Below, piece after piece: positions 34,810 to 43,190 of a stretch of DNA of 62,117 bases. The translations under genes and the position numbers were made by a program. Origin of the DNA: an uncultured Sutterella sp. (lineage in GTDB: Bacteria > Pseudomonadota > Gammaproteobacteria > Burkholderiales > Burkholderiaceae_F). Position 1 is the first letter of the stretch; each line of letters begins with the position of its first letter. The notes under the pieces are model-generated. The model did not search any database. It had not been told where the DNA came from and was given only the letters and a program-made list of their open reading frames with translations. The stretch lies in assembly GCA_902463725.1 (NCBI GenBank), contig CABQGK010000013.1:1-62117 (forward strand), read 5' to 3'.

Positions 34810-36687
34810 GTGACGCATTACCCGCTCCTAGAAAAGATCAACGATCCCAAAGATCTGCGTGCACTCCCAGAGGATGAGTTGCCAGCGCTTGCGCAAGAGC
34901 TACGCGACTTTATGGTCGAGTCTGTCTCCAAGACCGGCGGACATCTCTCGAGCTCGCTTGGGGCGGTGGAACTTTCCATCGCGCTGCATCGTGTCTTTAA
35001 TACCCCAGAGGATCGTCTCATTTGGGATGTGGGCCATCAGGCCTATGCGCACAAAATTCTCACGGGACGACGTGATCAGATGGCCACGCTTCGTCAAAAG
35101 GATGGTCTTTCGGGCTTTCCTAAACGCTCGGAAAGCGACTATGACGAGTTTGGCACGGGACACTCTTCGACCTCGATTTCTGCCGCGCTCGGCATGGCTG
35201 TGGCGGCCAAACTTGAGGGTAAAACAGATCGTTGGCATGTCGCGGTGATTGGCGATGGGGCGCTCACGGGTGGGATGGCCATGGAGGCGCTCAACGATGC
35301 GGGCTTTTATAAGTCGGGCGTCAAGCTGCTGATTATTCTGAACGATAACGATTGTTCGATTTCTCCCCCCGTTGGGGCGATTTCCACGCATCTTGCGAAG
35401 ATGGTGTCTACTCGTGCCTACATGGACATGCGTGAGATCTCAAAGAAGGTGCTTAAGCCCGTTCCACGGCTATGGGATTTAGCAAAACGCGTTGAGCAAG
35501 GCGCCATCTCCTTTATGAGTCCGCCTTCGAGCCTGTTCTCAAGCTTTGACCTCAACTACTATGGCCCCATTGATGGACATGACATTGCAGGGCTGATCGA
35601 CGTGCTCACCAATTTGCGCCAAAATGACTGCCCCTGTGTGTTGCACATCGTCACACAGAAAGGGCATGGCTATGCCCGCGCGGAAATGGATCCCACGTCC
35701 TACCATGGTGTGAGCAAATTTGATCCGAGCGTGGGCCTAGTGAGCGGTGGCGGCGGTGCGCCTACCTATACAAAGGTCTTTAGCCAGTGGATTGAGGATA
35801 AGGCTGCGGCCGATCCGCGTCTATATGCCATTACGCCAGCGATGCGCGAGGGAAGCGGGTTGGTGAACTTTGAAAAGCGCTTCCCTGAGCGCTACCGTGA
35901 CGTCTCCATCGCTGAGCAACATGCGGTGACGTTTGCTGCGGGGCTGGCGTGCGAGAGCATTCGCCCTGTGGTGGCGATCTACTCCACGTTTATGCAACGT
36001 GCGATGGACCAGATTATTCACGACGTGGCGCTACAGAATTTGCCCGTACTCTTTGCCGTGGATCGCGGCGGGCTCGTTGGGGCTGATGGGGCCACGCACC
36101 ATGGCTTCTTTGATATGGCGCTACTGCGTAGTATCCCAAATATGACGGTGATGGTGCCCTCCGATGAAAATGAATGCCGCTTGATGCTCAATACGGGCTA
36201 TGAGCTGGGCACGCCCGCTGCTGTGCGCTATCCGCGCGGCAAGGGGCCAGGGGTCTCGCCTGTGGCGGGGCTCGATGAAATGTTGCCGATAGGACGTGCT
36301 CGGCAGCTTCGGCACGGGCATCGTGTTGCGCTCTTGGGGTTTGGCACCATGGTGTCGCGCCTTGCAGAAGTAGCAGATGTGCTTGATGCAACGCTCTATG
36401 ATATGCGTTTTGTTAAGCCCATTGATCGGGAAACGATTCTTGCCGCAGCGCGAGACTACGAGCTTTTAGTGACGGCCGAGGAAGGCGTGCTCATGGGGGG
36501 TGCAGGCTCTGCAGTGCTTGAAGTATTGTCAGAAGAGGGCGTGGTGGTGCCAGTGCTACGCTTAGGCTTACCCGATGAGTTCATCGAGCAAGGCACACAG
36601 GATGAGTTGCTTGCCCAGGCGGGCTTAAGCGTTGAGGGGATGTTGGGGAGTATTCGCGCTAGAATGCTCGCGCTCGGTATGCACTAA
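34810..36687 (+). CDS. dxs: 1-deoxy-D-xylulose-5-phosphate synthase
   Basis: A 625-residue thiamine-diphosphate enzyme joining pyruvate and glyceraldehyde 3-phosphate, the first step of the non-mevalonate isoprenoid pathway. The ThDP/magnesium motif starts with GDGAL at residue 148 and runs to NDNDCSISP. The pyrimidine-domain signature is SIAEQHAVTFAAGLA, and the C-terminal transketolase domain is complete. Length is normal for the family. Confidence 0.97.
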   Translation: MTHYPLLEKINDPKDLRALPEDELPALAQELRDFMVESVSKTGGHLSSSLGAVELSIALHRVFNTPEDRLIWDVGHQAYAHKILTGRRDQMATLRQKDGLSGFPKRSESDYDEFGTGHSSTSISAALGMAVAAKLEGKTDRWHVAVIGDGALTGGMAMEALNDAGFYKSGVKLLIILNDNDCSISPPVGAISTHLAKMVSTRAYMDMREISKKVLKPVPRLWDLAKRVEQGAISFMSPPSSLFSSFDLNYYGPIDGHDIAGLIDVLTNLRQNDCPCVLHIVTQKGHGYARAEMDPTSYHGVSKFDPSVGLVSGGGGAPTYTKVFSQWIEDKAAADPRLYAITPAMREGSGLVNFEKRFPERYRDVSIAEQHAVTFAAGLACESIRPVVAIYSTFMQRAMDQIIHDVALQNLPVLFAVDRGGLVGADGATHHGFFDMALLRSIPNMTVMVPSDENECRLMLNTGYELGTPAAVRYPRGKGPGVSPVAGLDEMLPIGRARQLRHGHRVALLGFGTMVSRLAEVADVLDATLYDMRFVKPIDRETILAAARDYELLVTAEEGVLMGGAGSAVLEVLSEEGVVVPVLRLGLPDEFIEQGTQDELLAQAGLSVEGMLGSIRARMLALGMH

Positions 36688-36728
36688 GCAGCACACGATA
36701 CGTCGGGCGGCACGCGCGCCCCGCTCCG

Positions 36729-36764
36729 AAAGCCCGTTTGACAGCGATGTCGACGGGCTTTTCT
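36729..36764 (+). terminator. terminator of dxs
   Basis: AAAGCCCGT (36729-36737) pairs with ACGGGCTTT (36753-36761), with inner GACA/TGTC pairing and a T-rich tail. Confidence 0.8.
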
Positions 36765-36908
36765 TGTGCGTGGGCTAGACGCTCGATCGCTCACGAAATC
36801 ACCGATGCGCGCATCGGAGTGCGGGCATGGGTGAGCATCGAGGTAAAATAGGTAGTAGTAATGAGGCGTTTGGCCTCGATTCCTAGGTGCACAACGAAGA
36901 GAGCAATC

Positions 36909-37940
36909 ATGACAGAGATCCAGAACAACATTTCGCTCACTGAGCTCACCACGTTTGGATGTACCTCGACGGCTGAGCATTTTGCGCTTGTGCGCACGCT
37001 TGAAGACTTAAAACACGTGTGTGCGCTAGCACGCGCTCGCAATTTACGGGTGCGCTTGCTTGGGGGTGGGGCCAACACCATTGCTCGCTCGACGGTCAAG
37101 GGGCTGGTGCTCAAGATCGACCTTCGCGGCATTGATATTGTGGCCCATGGTGACGATGAAGCGCTTGTGACGGTGGGAGCGGGTGAGCGCTTTGATGACG
37201 TGATTGCTGCAACGATTGCCGCAGGCTATAGCGGACTTGAGAACCTCACGGCCATTCCTGGCACGGTTGGTGGTGCGGTAGTGCAAAATATCGGCGCCTA
37301 CGGGGTGGAGTTGGCTGAACACTTTGTCAGTGTGCGTGTTTGGGATCGACAGCAGGAGGTGGAACGGGTATTGACGCTACCAGAGTGTGATTTTGCCTAC
37401 CGCCATAGCGTCTTTAAGATGCCCAAAGCAGCGCAGTGGGTGATTCTATCTGCGGTGCTACGTGTTTCTCGCACGTTCCGTCCTGTGCTCGGCTACAAAG
37501 ACGTGGAGCTTGCGCTTGAGCGCGAGGGTATTGAACGCTCGCAGCTAACCCCAGCACAACTCTCTGACATTATCCGTAGCATTCGCGCACGCAAGTTACC
37601 CAATCCGCTTGAGGTGGGTAATGCGGGGTCTTTCTTTAAGAACCCGATTGTCAACAAGGTACTCTGGCGCAAAATTTTGACGCAAGACCCACGCATTGTT
37701 TCTTATAAATTGGGAGGCGGTCGAATGAAATTTGCCGCTGCCTCACTCATTGAGGCAGCAGGCCTGAAAGGCTGCGCCAATGAGGCAGGGACGGTGGGCG
37801 TCTCGCCCAATCATGCGCTCATTTTGATCAATCGTGGTGGCGCAAGCGGTGAAGCGGTGCTCGATTTTGCGAAGTTGGTCGCTGATCGTGTCCAAGAAAC
37901 CTTCGGTGTGCGTCTCGAGATGGAGCCCGTGGTGCTTTAG
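36909..37940 (+). CDS. murB: UDP-N-acetylmuramate dehydrogenase
   Basis: A 343-residue FAD enzyme reducing UDP-N-acetylglucosamine-enolpyruvate in peptidoglycan synthesis. FAD-binding GGGANTIAR and LTAIPGTVGGAVVQNIGAYG are clear, Tyr in FAYRHSVFK and the catalytic Ser241 in NAGSFFKNP are present, and the C-terminal Glu lies in GCANEAGTVGVSPNHAL. It belongs to the type I class with the extra loop. The start at 36909 is by family alignment. Confidence 0.96.
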   Translation: MTEIQNNISLTELTTFGCTSTAEHFALVRTLEDLKHVCALARARNLRVRLLGGGANTIARSTVKGLVLKIDLRGIDIVAHGDDEALVTVGAGERFDDVIAATIAAGYSGLENLTAIPGTVGGAVVQNIGAYGVELAEHFVSVRVWDRQQEVERVLTLPECDFAYRHSVFKMPKAAQWVILSAVLRVSRTFRPVLGYKDVELALEREGIERSQLTPAQLSDIIRSIRARKLPNPLEVGNAGSFFKNPIVNKVLWRKILTQDPRIVSYKLGGGRMKFAAASLIEAAGLKGCANEAGTVGVSPNHALILINRGGASGEAVLDFAKLVADRVQETFGVRLEMEPVVL

Positions 37941-37960
37941 GTCTTGCTACGACGTCCATA

Positions 37961-37992
37961 AAAAAACGCGGTCTTAGCGGACCGCGTTTTTT
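37961..37992 (+). terminator. bidirectional terminator between murB and rpsT
   Basis: A-run plus CGCGGTC (37961-37973) pairs with GACCGCG plus a T-run (37980-37992). It serves convergent murB and rpsT. Confidence 0.88.
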
Positions 37993-38052
37993 GCTGTCAG
38001 CGCCCCTCAATGTGTGGAGCGTGACTGCCTGAGATTTCTGCTTTCGCCAGAA

Positions 38053-38316
38053 TTAGGCCATGGCCTTGATGGCGGCGGACAGACGGCTCTTGTGGCGAGC
38101 AGCCGCATTGGCATGCAGAACACCCTTGCCCTTGAGCGTGTCGATCACAGATTCAGCACGCTTGAAGGCTTCCTGAGCGGCAGCCTTGTCACCAGCAACA
38201 ACGAGCTTGCGCACAGCCTTGATGGCGGTACGGTACTGGCTACGCTGAGCGGAGAGATGGGAGTTACGAGCAACGTTCTGACGGGCGCGCTTGCGGGCTT
38301 GCTTGGTATTGGCCAT
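38053..38316 (-). CDS. rpsT: 30S ribosomal protein S20
   Basis: An 87-residue, strongly basic primary 16S-rRNA-binding protein. It opens with MANTKQARKRARQN and shows the typical helical repeat (SQYRTAIKAVRKLV, ESVIDTLKGKGVLHANAAARHKSRL). AAAGGA lies eight bases before the ATG. It is divergent from murJ, an arrangement widespread in proteobacteria. Confidence 0.97.
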   Translation of the reverse strand: MANTKQARKRARQNVARNSHLSAQRSQYRTAIKAVRKLVVAGDKAAAQEAFKRAESVIDTLKGKGVLHANAAARHKSRLSAAIKAMA

Positions 38317-38736
38317 TTGTAAAATTCCTTTTGCCTGAAAATGGTTAACAGTCGGCGTATTCGAGAATATGAGCAGTGTCTTGCCCAAATTGGGTGGACG
38401 AGCCGCCCATTTGTCCATCTCGGTGTTCCGATGGCCTGAGGATGCATCGGACGCCGCCTGCCGACTTTCTCTGCAGAGCAACGAGTGCAGAAAAGTTGGG
38501 CAACGCGGTTTTAGCTATGACACCAAAGACTTCGCTAGTGTTTTTCCGAGAATCATCTCTTTCGAAAGTAAGCCCAACCATGAGACCGGAATGGCGAGCT
38601 TGCCCTCTAATGAAAGAGCGTTTCCTCGAAAAGCAATAGACTATAACAGATTTCAAAGTGCGGTGGGGTGTTTGGGGTAGAATTTCGTTTTCTCCTTTTA
38701 TGGCTCACCCGCAAATTTCTTCTGGAGCGCAACGGC
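38317..38736 (+). other. divergent rpsT-murJ region
   Basis: A 420-base gene-free stretch. It holds the reverse-strand rpsT leader and the murJ promoter region. TAGAAT (38678-38683) could be the -10 of murJ, and TATAGT on the reverse strand (38640-38645) a -10 for rpsT; neither has a clear -35. In E. coli S20 represses its own translation, so the leader might be structured, but I see no strong hairpin. Confidence 0.4.
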
Positions 38737-40269
38737 ATGTCCTTGCTTAAATCCTCAGCGACCGTCTCGGCGCTAACCCTCGTGAGTCGCATTACAGGTG
38801 TGATTCGCGATATGTTGATCGCTCGCTACTTTGGGGCGAGTGCGGAGACGGACGCCTTCTATGCTGCGTTTCGCTTGCCGAATATGTTGCGTAGACTGTT
38901 TGCCGAGGGAGCTTTCCAACAAGCCTTTGTGCCGATGCTTGCGGATGTGCGAGAGAGCAAGACGCCAGAGGAATGCGATCGCTTCATTCATCATGTGCTC
39001 ACTACGCTAGCACTCGCGGTGTTTGCTGCGAGTGTACTTGGCGTACTGGCTGCCCCACTTCTTGTGTGGGCGATTGCAGGGGGACTCTCGGATAATACGC
39101 AAGCCTTTGAGCTCTCGGTTGCCCTTACGCGCTTCATGTTCCCTTACATCGCTTTCATGTCGCTTGTTGCATTTGCGGCAGCGATTCTTAATACGTGGAA
39201 GCGTTTTGCAATACCGGCAGTGACGCCAGTGCTGCTGAACCTCTCTTTTATCGTCTGTTCGACCCTTCTAGCGCCACATTTAGCTAAACCGATTTGGGCC
39301 TTGGCGATTGCGGTCATTTTGGGCGGGGTGTTGCAGCTACTGGTGCAAGTGATGGCCTTGCGGCGGCTTGGCATTGCGTTTCGATTTGCTTCGCCCCGGG
39401 CGGCTTTTGCCGACGGGAATGTTCGGCGCGTCATGAAGATGATGGTGCCAGCGCTTTTTGGAGTAGGCGTGGCGCAGCTCTCCATATTAATCAATACCAA
39501 TATTGCGTCGCACCTAGAGCACGGTGCGGTGACTTGGCTTAATTATGCAGACCGGCTGATGGAGTTCCCAACGGCGCTACTCGGGGTGGCACTGGGTACG
39601 GTGTTGTTGCCAGGGCTGTCACGCTCGTATGCTCAGGGCGATACGGCTCGCTACAACGCGTTGCTCGATAAAGCGTTGAGGCTTGTGGTATTGGTGGGAA
39701 TTCCTGCTGCGGTGGGCTTAGGGCTGACCGCTGAGGCGCTTGTTGCTTTTCTCTTTCAAGGGCGTGCGTTTTTGCCAGAAGATGTGCACCAAACAGCGCT
39801 CGCCGTTGTGGGCTATAGCGTTGGGCTACTAGGGCTGATTGCGCTCAAGATTGTGGCACCGGCCTTCTATGCGAGAAAAGATATCCGAACGCCAGTGCGC
39901 ATTGCTTGTTGGAGTCTTTTGTGTGTGCAGTGTGTGAATTGCGTGACAGTGCCGCTCTTTCACCAAGCAGGCTTGGCGCTTTCGGTTGGTATTGGTAGTC
40001 TTTTTAATGCAGGCACGCTACTGTTGCTACTCAAAAAGCGCGGTATCTATCAGCCGCATGATGGCTGGATGAAGCACTTGGTGCGCATTGTGCTTGCTGC
40101 GGCTTTGATGGCGCTTGCGCTATGGTGGGGGCAGTTAGGGTGGCACTGGAGTGCAGAGCCATGGGCTGTTCGTGCCATGGGGGTCGCGGTTATGGTGGGC
40201 GCTGCGGCGGTGATTTATTTTGGCGTGCTGCTACTTTTGGGGTGGCGCGTCAAAGAGATTCGTGGCTGA
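38737..40269 (+). CDS. murJ: lipid II flippase MurJ
   Basis: A 510-residue polytopic membrane protein of the MOP superfamily, flipping the peptidoglycan precursor lipid II to the periplasmic face. Start MSLLKSSATVSALTLVSRIT and the signature FGASAETDAFYAAFRLPNML, LRRLFAEGAFQQAFVP are characteristic. About fourteen hydrophobic segments follow. The start at 38737 has GGAG nine bases upstream. Confidence 0.96.
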   Translation: MSLLKSSATVSALTLVSRITGVIRDMLIARYFGASAETDAFYAAFRLPNMLRRLFAEGAFQQAFVPMLADVRESKTPEECDRFIHHVLTTLALAVFAASVLGVLAAPLLVWAIAGGLSDNTQAFELSVALTRFMFPYIAFMSLVAFAAAILNTWKRFAIPAVTPVLLNLSFIVCSTLLAPHLAKPIWALAIAVILGGVLQLLVQVMALRRLGIAFRFASPRAAFADGNVRRVMKMMVPALFGVGVAQLSILINTNIASHLEHGAVTWLNYADRLMEFPTALLGVALGTVLLPGLSRSYAQGDTARYNALLDKALRLVVLVGIPAAVGLGLTAEALVAFLFQGRAFLPEDVHQTALAVVGYSVGLLGLIALKIVAPAFYARKDIRTPVRIACWSLLCVQCVNCVTVPLFHQAGLALSVGIGSLFNAGTLLLLLKKRGIYQPHDGWMKHLVRIVLAAALMALALWWGQLGWHWSAEPWAVRAMGVAVMVGAAAVIYFGVLLLLGWRVKEIRG

Positions 40270-40367
40270 GATCGGGAGCTCGCGCACACTTGTGCACACT
40301 CGCGAGCTCAACGCGATTGCCGAGCGGCTCGCGAGTGCAACGGACAGCACCTGCCGCAGGCTCTCTT

Positions 40368-40688
40368 TTAGTTCTTGCTATGGTTACCCGAGGCCGAGCT
40401 ATCCGCATCGAGCGCGTCCTCATAGGCTTGCGCGTCGGGTTCATAGGTAAACGGCATCTCTTCTGGCCAAGCAATCAGTGCATCTTCTGGCAACGTCTCT
40501 AGCCCCGCTTCGCCCAAACGAGCCGTATTCACGGCGTAGTTGAGTTTGGCATAGACGTGTAGCAGTCGATTGTTGAGCACGTCCTCGGCGTCTTCAAGGT
40601 CGCCAGTTTCCAGCATTTCAACCGCCTCGCCTAGTGCTTCATACGCATCGGCTAAGGTAGCGGCAAACCATTCTTTTTGAATTTGCAT
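40368..40688 (-). CDS. conserved-looking small protein, unknown
   Basis: A 106-residue acidic, mostly helical protein (YEALGEAVEMLETGDLEDAEDVLNN style helices, followed by an acidic C-terminus). GGGAA precedes the ATG at 40688. A longer frame to 41054 has no family-like sequence. No signal peptide or membrane segment, so cytosolic. Not recognised. It converges with murJ. Confidence 0.6.
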   Translation of the reverse strand: MQIQKEWFAATLADAYEALGEAVEMLETGDLEDAEDVLNNRLLHVYAKLNYAVNTARLGEAGLETLPEDALIAWPEEMPFTYEPDAQAYEDALDADSSASGNHSKN

Positions 40689-41087
40689 GTTTGATGTTTC
40701 CCATGTCTCTTTGAAGGGCACCGCTGCCGTGAGCAGCAGGCCAATGGGAGGTATTTTGCTCAAAAAGCGCAGAGTGTGCCAGAAATTTTGAGATTTCTTC
40801 GTCTTGAGGAGCCCCAGCTCAGAAGCCTCGTTGAGTGAACTGATGGCGACTCGGGTCACGAATGGGAAGATTAATTGCGCCTCTCTTGTGCCAAGACGGA
40901 TTTTCCAGTCCGTTTCTCCTAAGTGGAAACAGGTAGTTCCACACAAAGCGCGTGGCGGACTTCCTACAATCGACAGTGAGTCCTCTGGAGTCTGCAATAT
41001 CCAGGTGATTCGGATCCCGGGATCAACTATCCCAACGGGACCCAGCCAAAACAATCCAGTACAAAACCAGGAAAAGGAACCTAAGGT
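40689..41087 (+). other. divergent spacer before amino-acid binding protein gene
   Basis: A 399-base gene-free stretch. It contains a perfect 12-base palindrome GATCCCGGGATC (41023-41034), 54 bases before the binding-protein start, which could be an operator. No clear promoter was found. Confidence 0.35.
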
Positions 41088-41837
41088 ATGTCTCCGAAAA
41101 AAATTGCAGCCGCACTCGCTTTGAGTGCCGTTTGTCTTGCGACGACGGCCACCGCTGAAATTCTGAAAATTGGTAGTGAAACAGTCTATCCACCCTTTGA
41201 ATTTTTGGACTCTGCGAGCGGCAAATACGTGGGCTTTGACATTGACTTGCTAGAAGCCGTCAGCAAACGTGCGGGATTTGAACCGCACATCTACTCGATG
41301 GGACTCGATGGTCTCGTTCCCGCACTCCTCTCAGGCTCTATTGATGTGGCCGTCTCTGCGTTGACGATTACGCCCGAGCGTGCTGCCAAGGTTGCTTTCA
41401 CCAAGCCCTACTACGATGCCGGCCTCACGATTATGACAAACAAAAAGCACGCCGACGAAATCAAGGGACCGAAGTCACTTGAAGGTAAGACGCTCTGTGC
41501 TGAGATCGGTAGTGCAGGCGCGCTTTACATGAGCAAACTCGCCGGCGTCAAAATTCGCACATTCAATTCCGCAGCTGAAGCGTTTCTTGAGATTTCTCAG
41601 GGCGGTTGCTACGCCATGGTCAACGATAAGCCTGTGAATGAATACTTCTTAAAGCAGAGCTCCGCCAAGGGGATGAACCTTGAAGAGGTGCCCGTGGTGC
41701 TTTCTCAAGATCAGTATGGCTTTGCGGTTAACAAGAACAACACCGCGCTTGTCGCCCGACTCAATAAGGCGCTTGACGAGGTCAAGGCCGATGGTACGTA
41801 TCAGAAAATCTACGAAAAGTGGTTCAGCGTCAAATAG
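41088..41837 (+). CDS. periplasmic amino-acid-type substrate-binding protein
   Basis: A 249-residue solute-binding protein of the polar amino acid family (SBP_bac_3). The signal peptide is MSPKKIAAALALSAVCLATT, cleaved after ATA. The mature protein has the signature ETVYPPFEFLDSASGKYVGFD, GFDIDLLEAVSKRAGF and VAVSALTITPERA. It binds a polar amino acid in the periplasm and passes it to an ABC permease. No permease or ATPase gene is adjacent; the gene is followed by a terminator, so it is an orphan binding protein. Confidence 0.92.
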   Translation: MSPKKIAAALALSAVCLATTATAEILKIGSETVYPPFEFLDSASGKYVGFDIDLLEAVSKRAGFEPHIYSMGLDGLVPALLSGSIDVAVSALTITPERAAKVAFTKPYYDAGLTIMTNKKHADEIKGPKSLEGKTLCAEIGSAGALYMSKLAGVKIRTFNSAAEAFLEISQGGCYAMVNDKPVNEYFLKQSSAKGMNLEEVPVVLSQDQYGFAVNKNNTALVARLNKALDEVKADGTYQKIYEKWFSVK

Positions 41838-41870
41838 TCAAAAGACGTTGAGCGACTGAAGCGTCAAGAG

Positions 41871-41897
41871 GAGGGCGAATTGCAGCGCCCTCTTTTT
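41871..41897 (+). terminator. terminator of the binding-protein gene
   Basis: GAGGGCG (41871-41877) pairs with CGCCCTC (41886-41892), followed by TTTTTG. Confidence 0.85.
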
Positions 41898-41908
41898 GTT
41901 GCTCAAAG

Positions 41909-41942
41909 AAAAGCCGCCAAAATCGAGATTGATTCAGGCGGC
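41909..41942 (-). terminator. terminator of metQ-like gene
   Basis: GCCGCC (41913-41918) pairs with GGCGGC (41937-41942). On the reverse strand it is followed by TTTTCTTT. Confidence 0.55.
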
Positions 41943-42088
41943 GGGAGAGCGTAGGCAACGTGCGACTGCAAGGTGGATCGTGAACCAGAAGCATTTGTGT
42001 CGGTTGCGTGCCTAAGGCTCGAAAAACTCACAGCGTGCACACGGGTCACATGACATACACGCCGCGAGCTCAAAAAGGTTTGCGGGTT

Positions 42089-42898
42089 TTACCAAGTGGC
42101 ACGTACAGCACCGTCGAAGGTCTTTTCGATGAACGCCTTCACTTCAGGCGAACGGTAGGCTTGCACAAACGCCTTGACCCCTTCGCTCTGCTCGTTGTCG
42201 GGGCGAGCTGCGATCACAATGAGTGCGTAGGGCGCCTTGAGCGACTCAAAATAGAAACCGTCCTTAGCCTTCAGACCCGAGGAGAGCACATAGTTCATCG
42301 GAATCACAGCCACTGCCGCGTCGTCGAGAGAGCGGGGCAACTGAGCGGCTTCAAGCTCGGTGATCTTGAGGTTCTTGGGATTTTCGACAATATCGGCTAC
42401 GGTAGCCTTGCTGCCAAGACCGGGTTTGAGCTTGATAAGTCCAGCTGCTTCAATCAGCAGGAGCGCACGACCGGCATTGGAGGGGTCATTGGGGATCGTA
42501 AAGGTGAGTCCGTCTTTGACATCCTTGAGGTCGTGGATGCTCTTGGAGTAAAAGCCCATGGGCTGCACAACGGCGTCTGCCACGCGTGCAAGCTTCGTAC
42601 CCTGCTGAGCATTGAAGTTGTCAAGGAAGGGTTGATGCTGATAGACGTCAGCGTCAAGGCTGCCTTCCGCAAGCGCGCGGTTCGGCGAGAGATAGTCGGT
42701 GAACTCTACAACCTTCACATCGAGGCCGCGTTTTTTAGCCACTTCCGCTGCCGCGTTGACGATGGCGGCATGTGGGCCCGCCGTCACCCCCACTCTGATG
42801 GTTTTGGACTCTTCTTTGCCGCAACCCGTGAGAATCAACGTGCTAGCGAGCGTTGCAGCTAGGACGGATTTTACGAAAAAGCGCTTGGAGATTGCCAT
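42089..42898 (-). CDS. metQ: MetQ/NlpA-family methionine-binding lipoprotein
   Basis: A 269-residue lipoprotein of the NlpA family. The signal peptide ends in a lipobox (LILTGC). Mature sequence shows VGVTAGPHAAIV, LDADVYQHQPFLDNFN, FTIPNDPSNAGRALLLIEAAG and the AQLPRSLDDAAVAVIPMNY region of the methionine-binding cleft. MetQ normally feeds MetNI, but no permease or ATPase gene lies nearby. AGGA precedes the ATG at 42898. I found no S-adenosylmethionine riboswitch in the upstream region. Confidence 0.9.
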   Translation of the reverse strand: MAISKRFFVKSVLAATLASTLILTGCGKEESKTIRVGVTAGPHAAIVNAAAEVAKKRGLDVKVVEFTDYLSPNRALAEGSLDADVYQHQPFLDNFNAQQGTKLARVADAVVQPMGFYSKSIHDLKDVKDGLTFTIPNDPSNAGRALLLIEAAGLIKLKPGLGSKATVADIVENPKNLKITELEAAQLPRSLDDAAVAVIPMNYVLSSGLKAKDGFYFESLKAPYALIVIAARPDNEQSEGVKAFVQAYRSPEVKAFIEKTFDGAVRATW

Positions 42899-43155
42899 GA
42901 TGTATTCCTGCTTCGTCTTGAATTTCATAAGGGACTCGAGTGCTGAGGGCGCTGACTCAAGCAGCCGCGTGTCGAGCTCTCAATAGCAGCACATTAAGCG
43001 TGTTCTGCACTCGAAGGTGGTAGGGATATTTTGACTCAGTTGCATGCGTGCAGTGCTGGTAATACCTCAAGAGCAAGGCCGAAATATCAAGGCTCTAAGT
43101 GATCATGCCTAATGGGAATGTCGTAAAAGGGTGGTTTAAGGTTGGTGTGAGCGCA

Positions 43156-43181
43156 GGGCGCACGCGAGTCGGCGTGCGCCC
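43156..43181 (-). terminator. strong hairpin after the ABC-F gene
   Basis: GGGCGCACGC (43156-43165), a six-base loop and GCGTGCGCCC (43172-43181) form a perfect 10-bp GC stem ten bases past the stop codon. It has no T-run, so termination efficiency is uncertain. Confidence 0.45.
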
Positions 43182-43190
43182 GAGGTGCTT

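Noticed and set aside
42899..43190. Possible S-adenosylmethionine riboswitch upstream of metQ
   Set aside because: I looked for the conserved cores of known SAM and SAH riboswitches and saw none.
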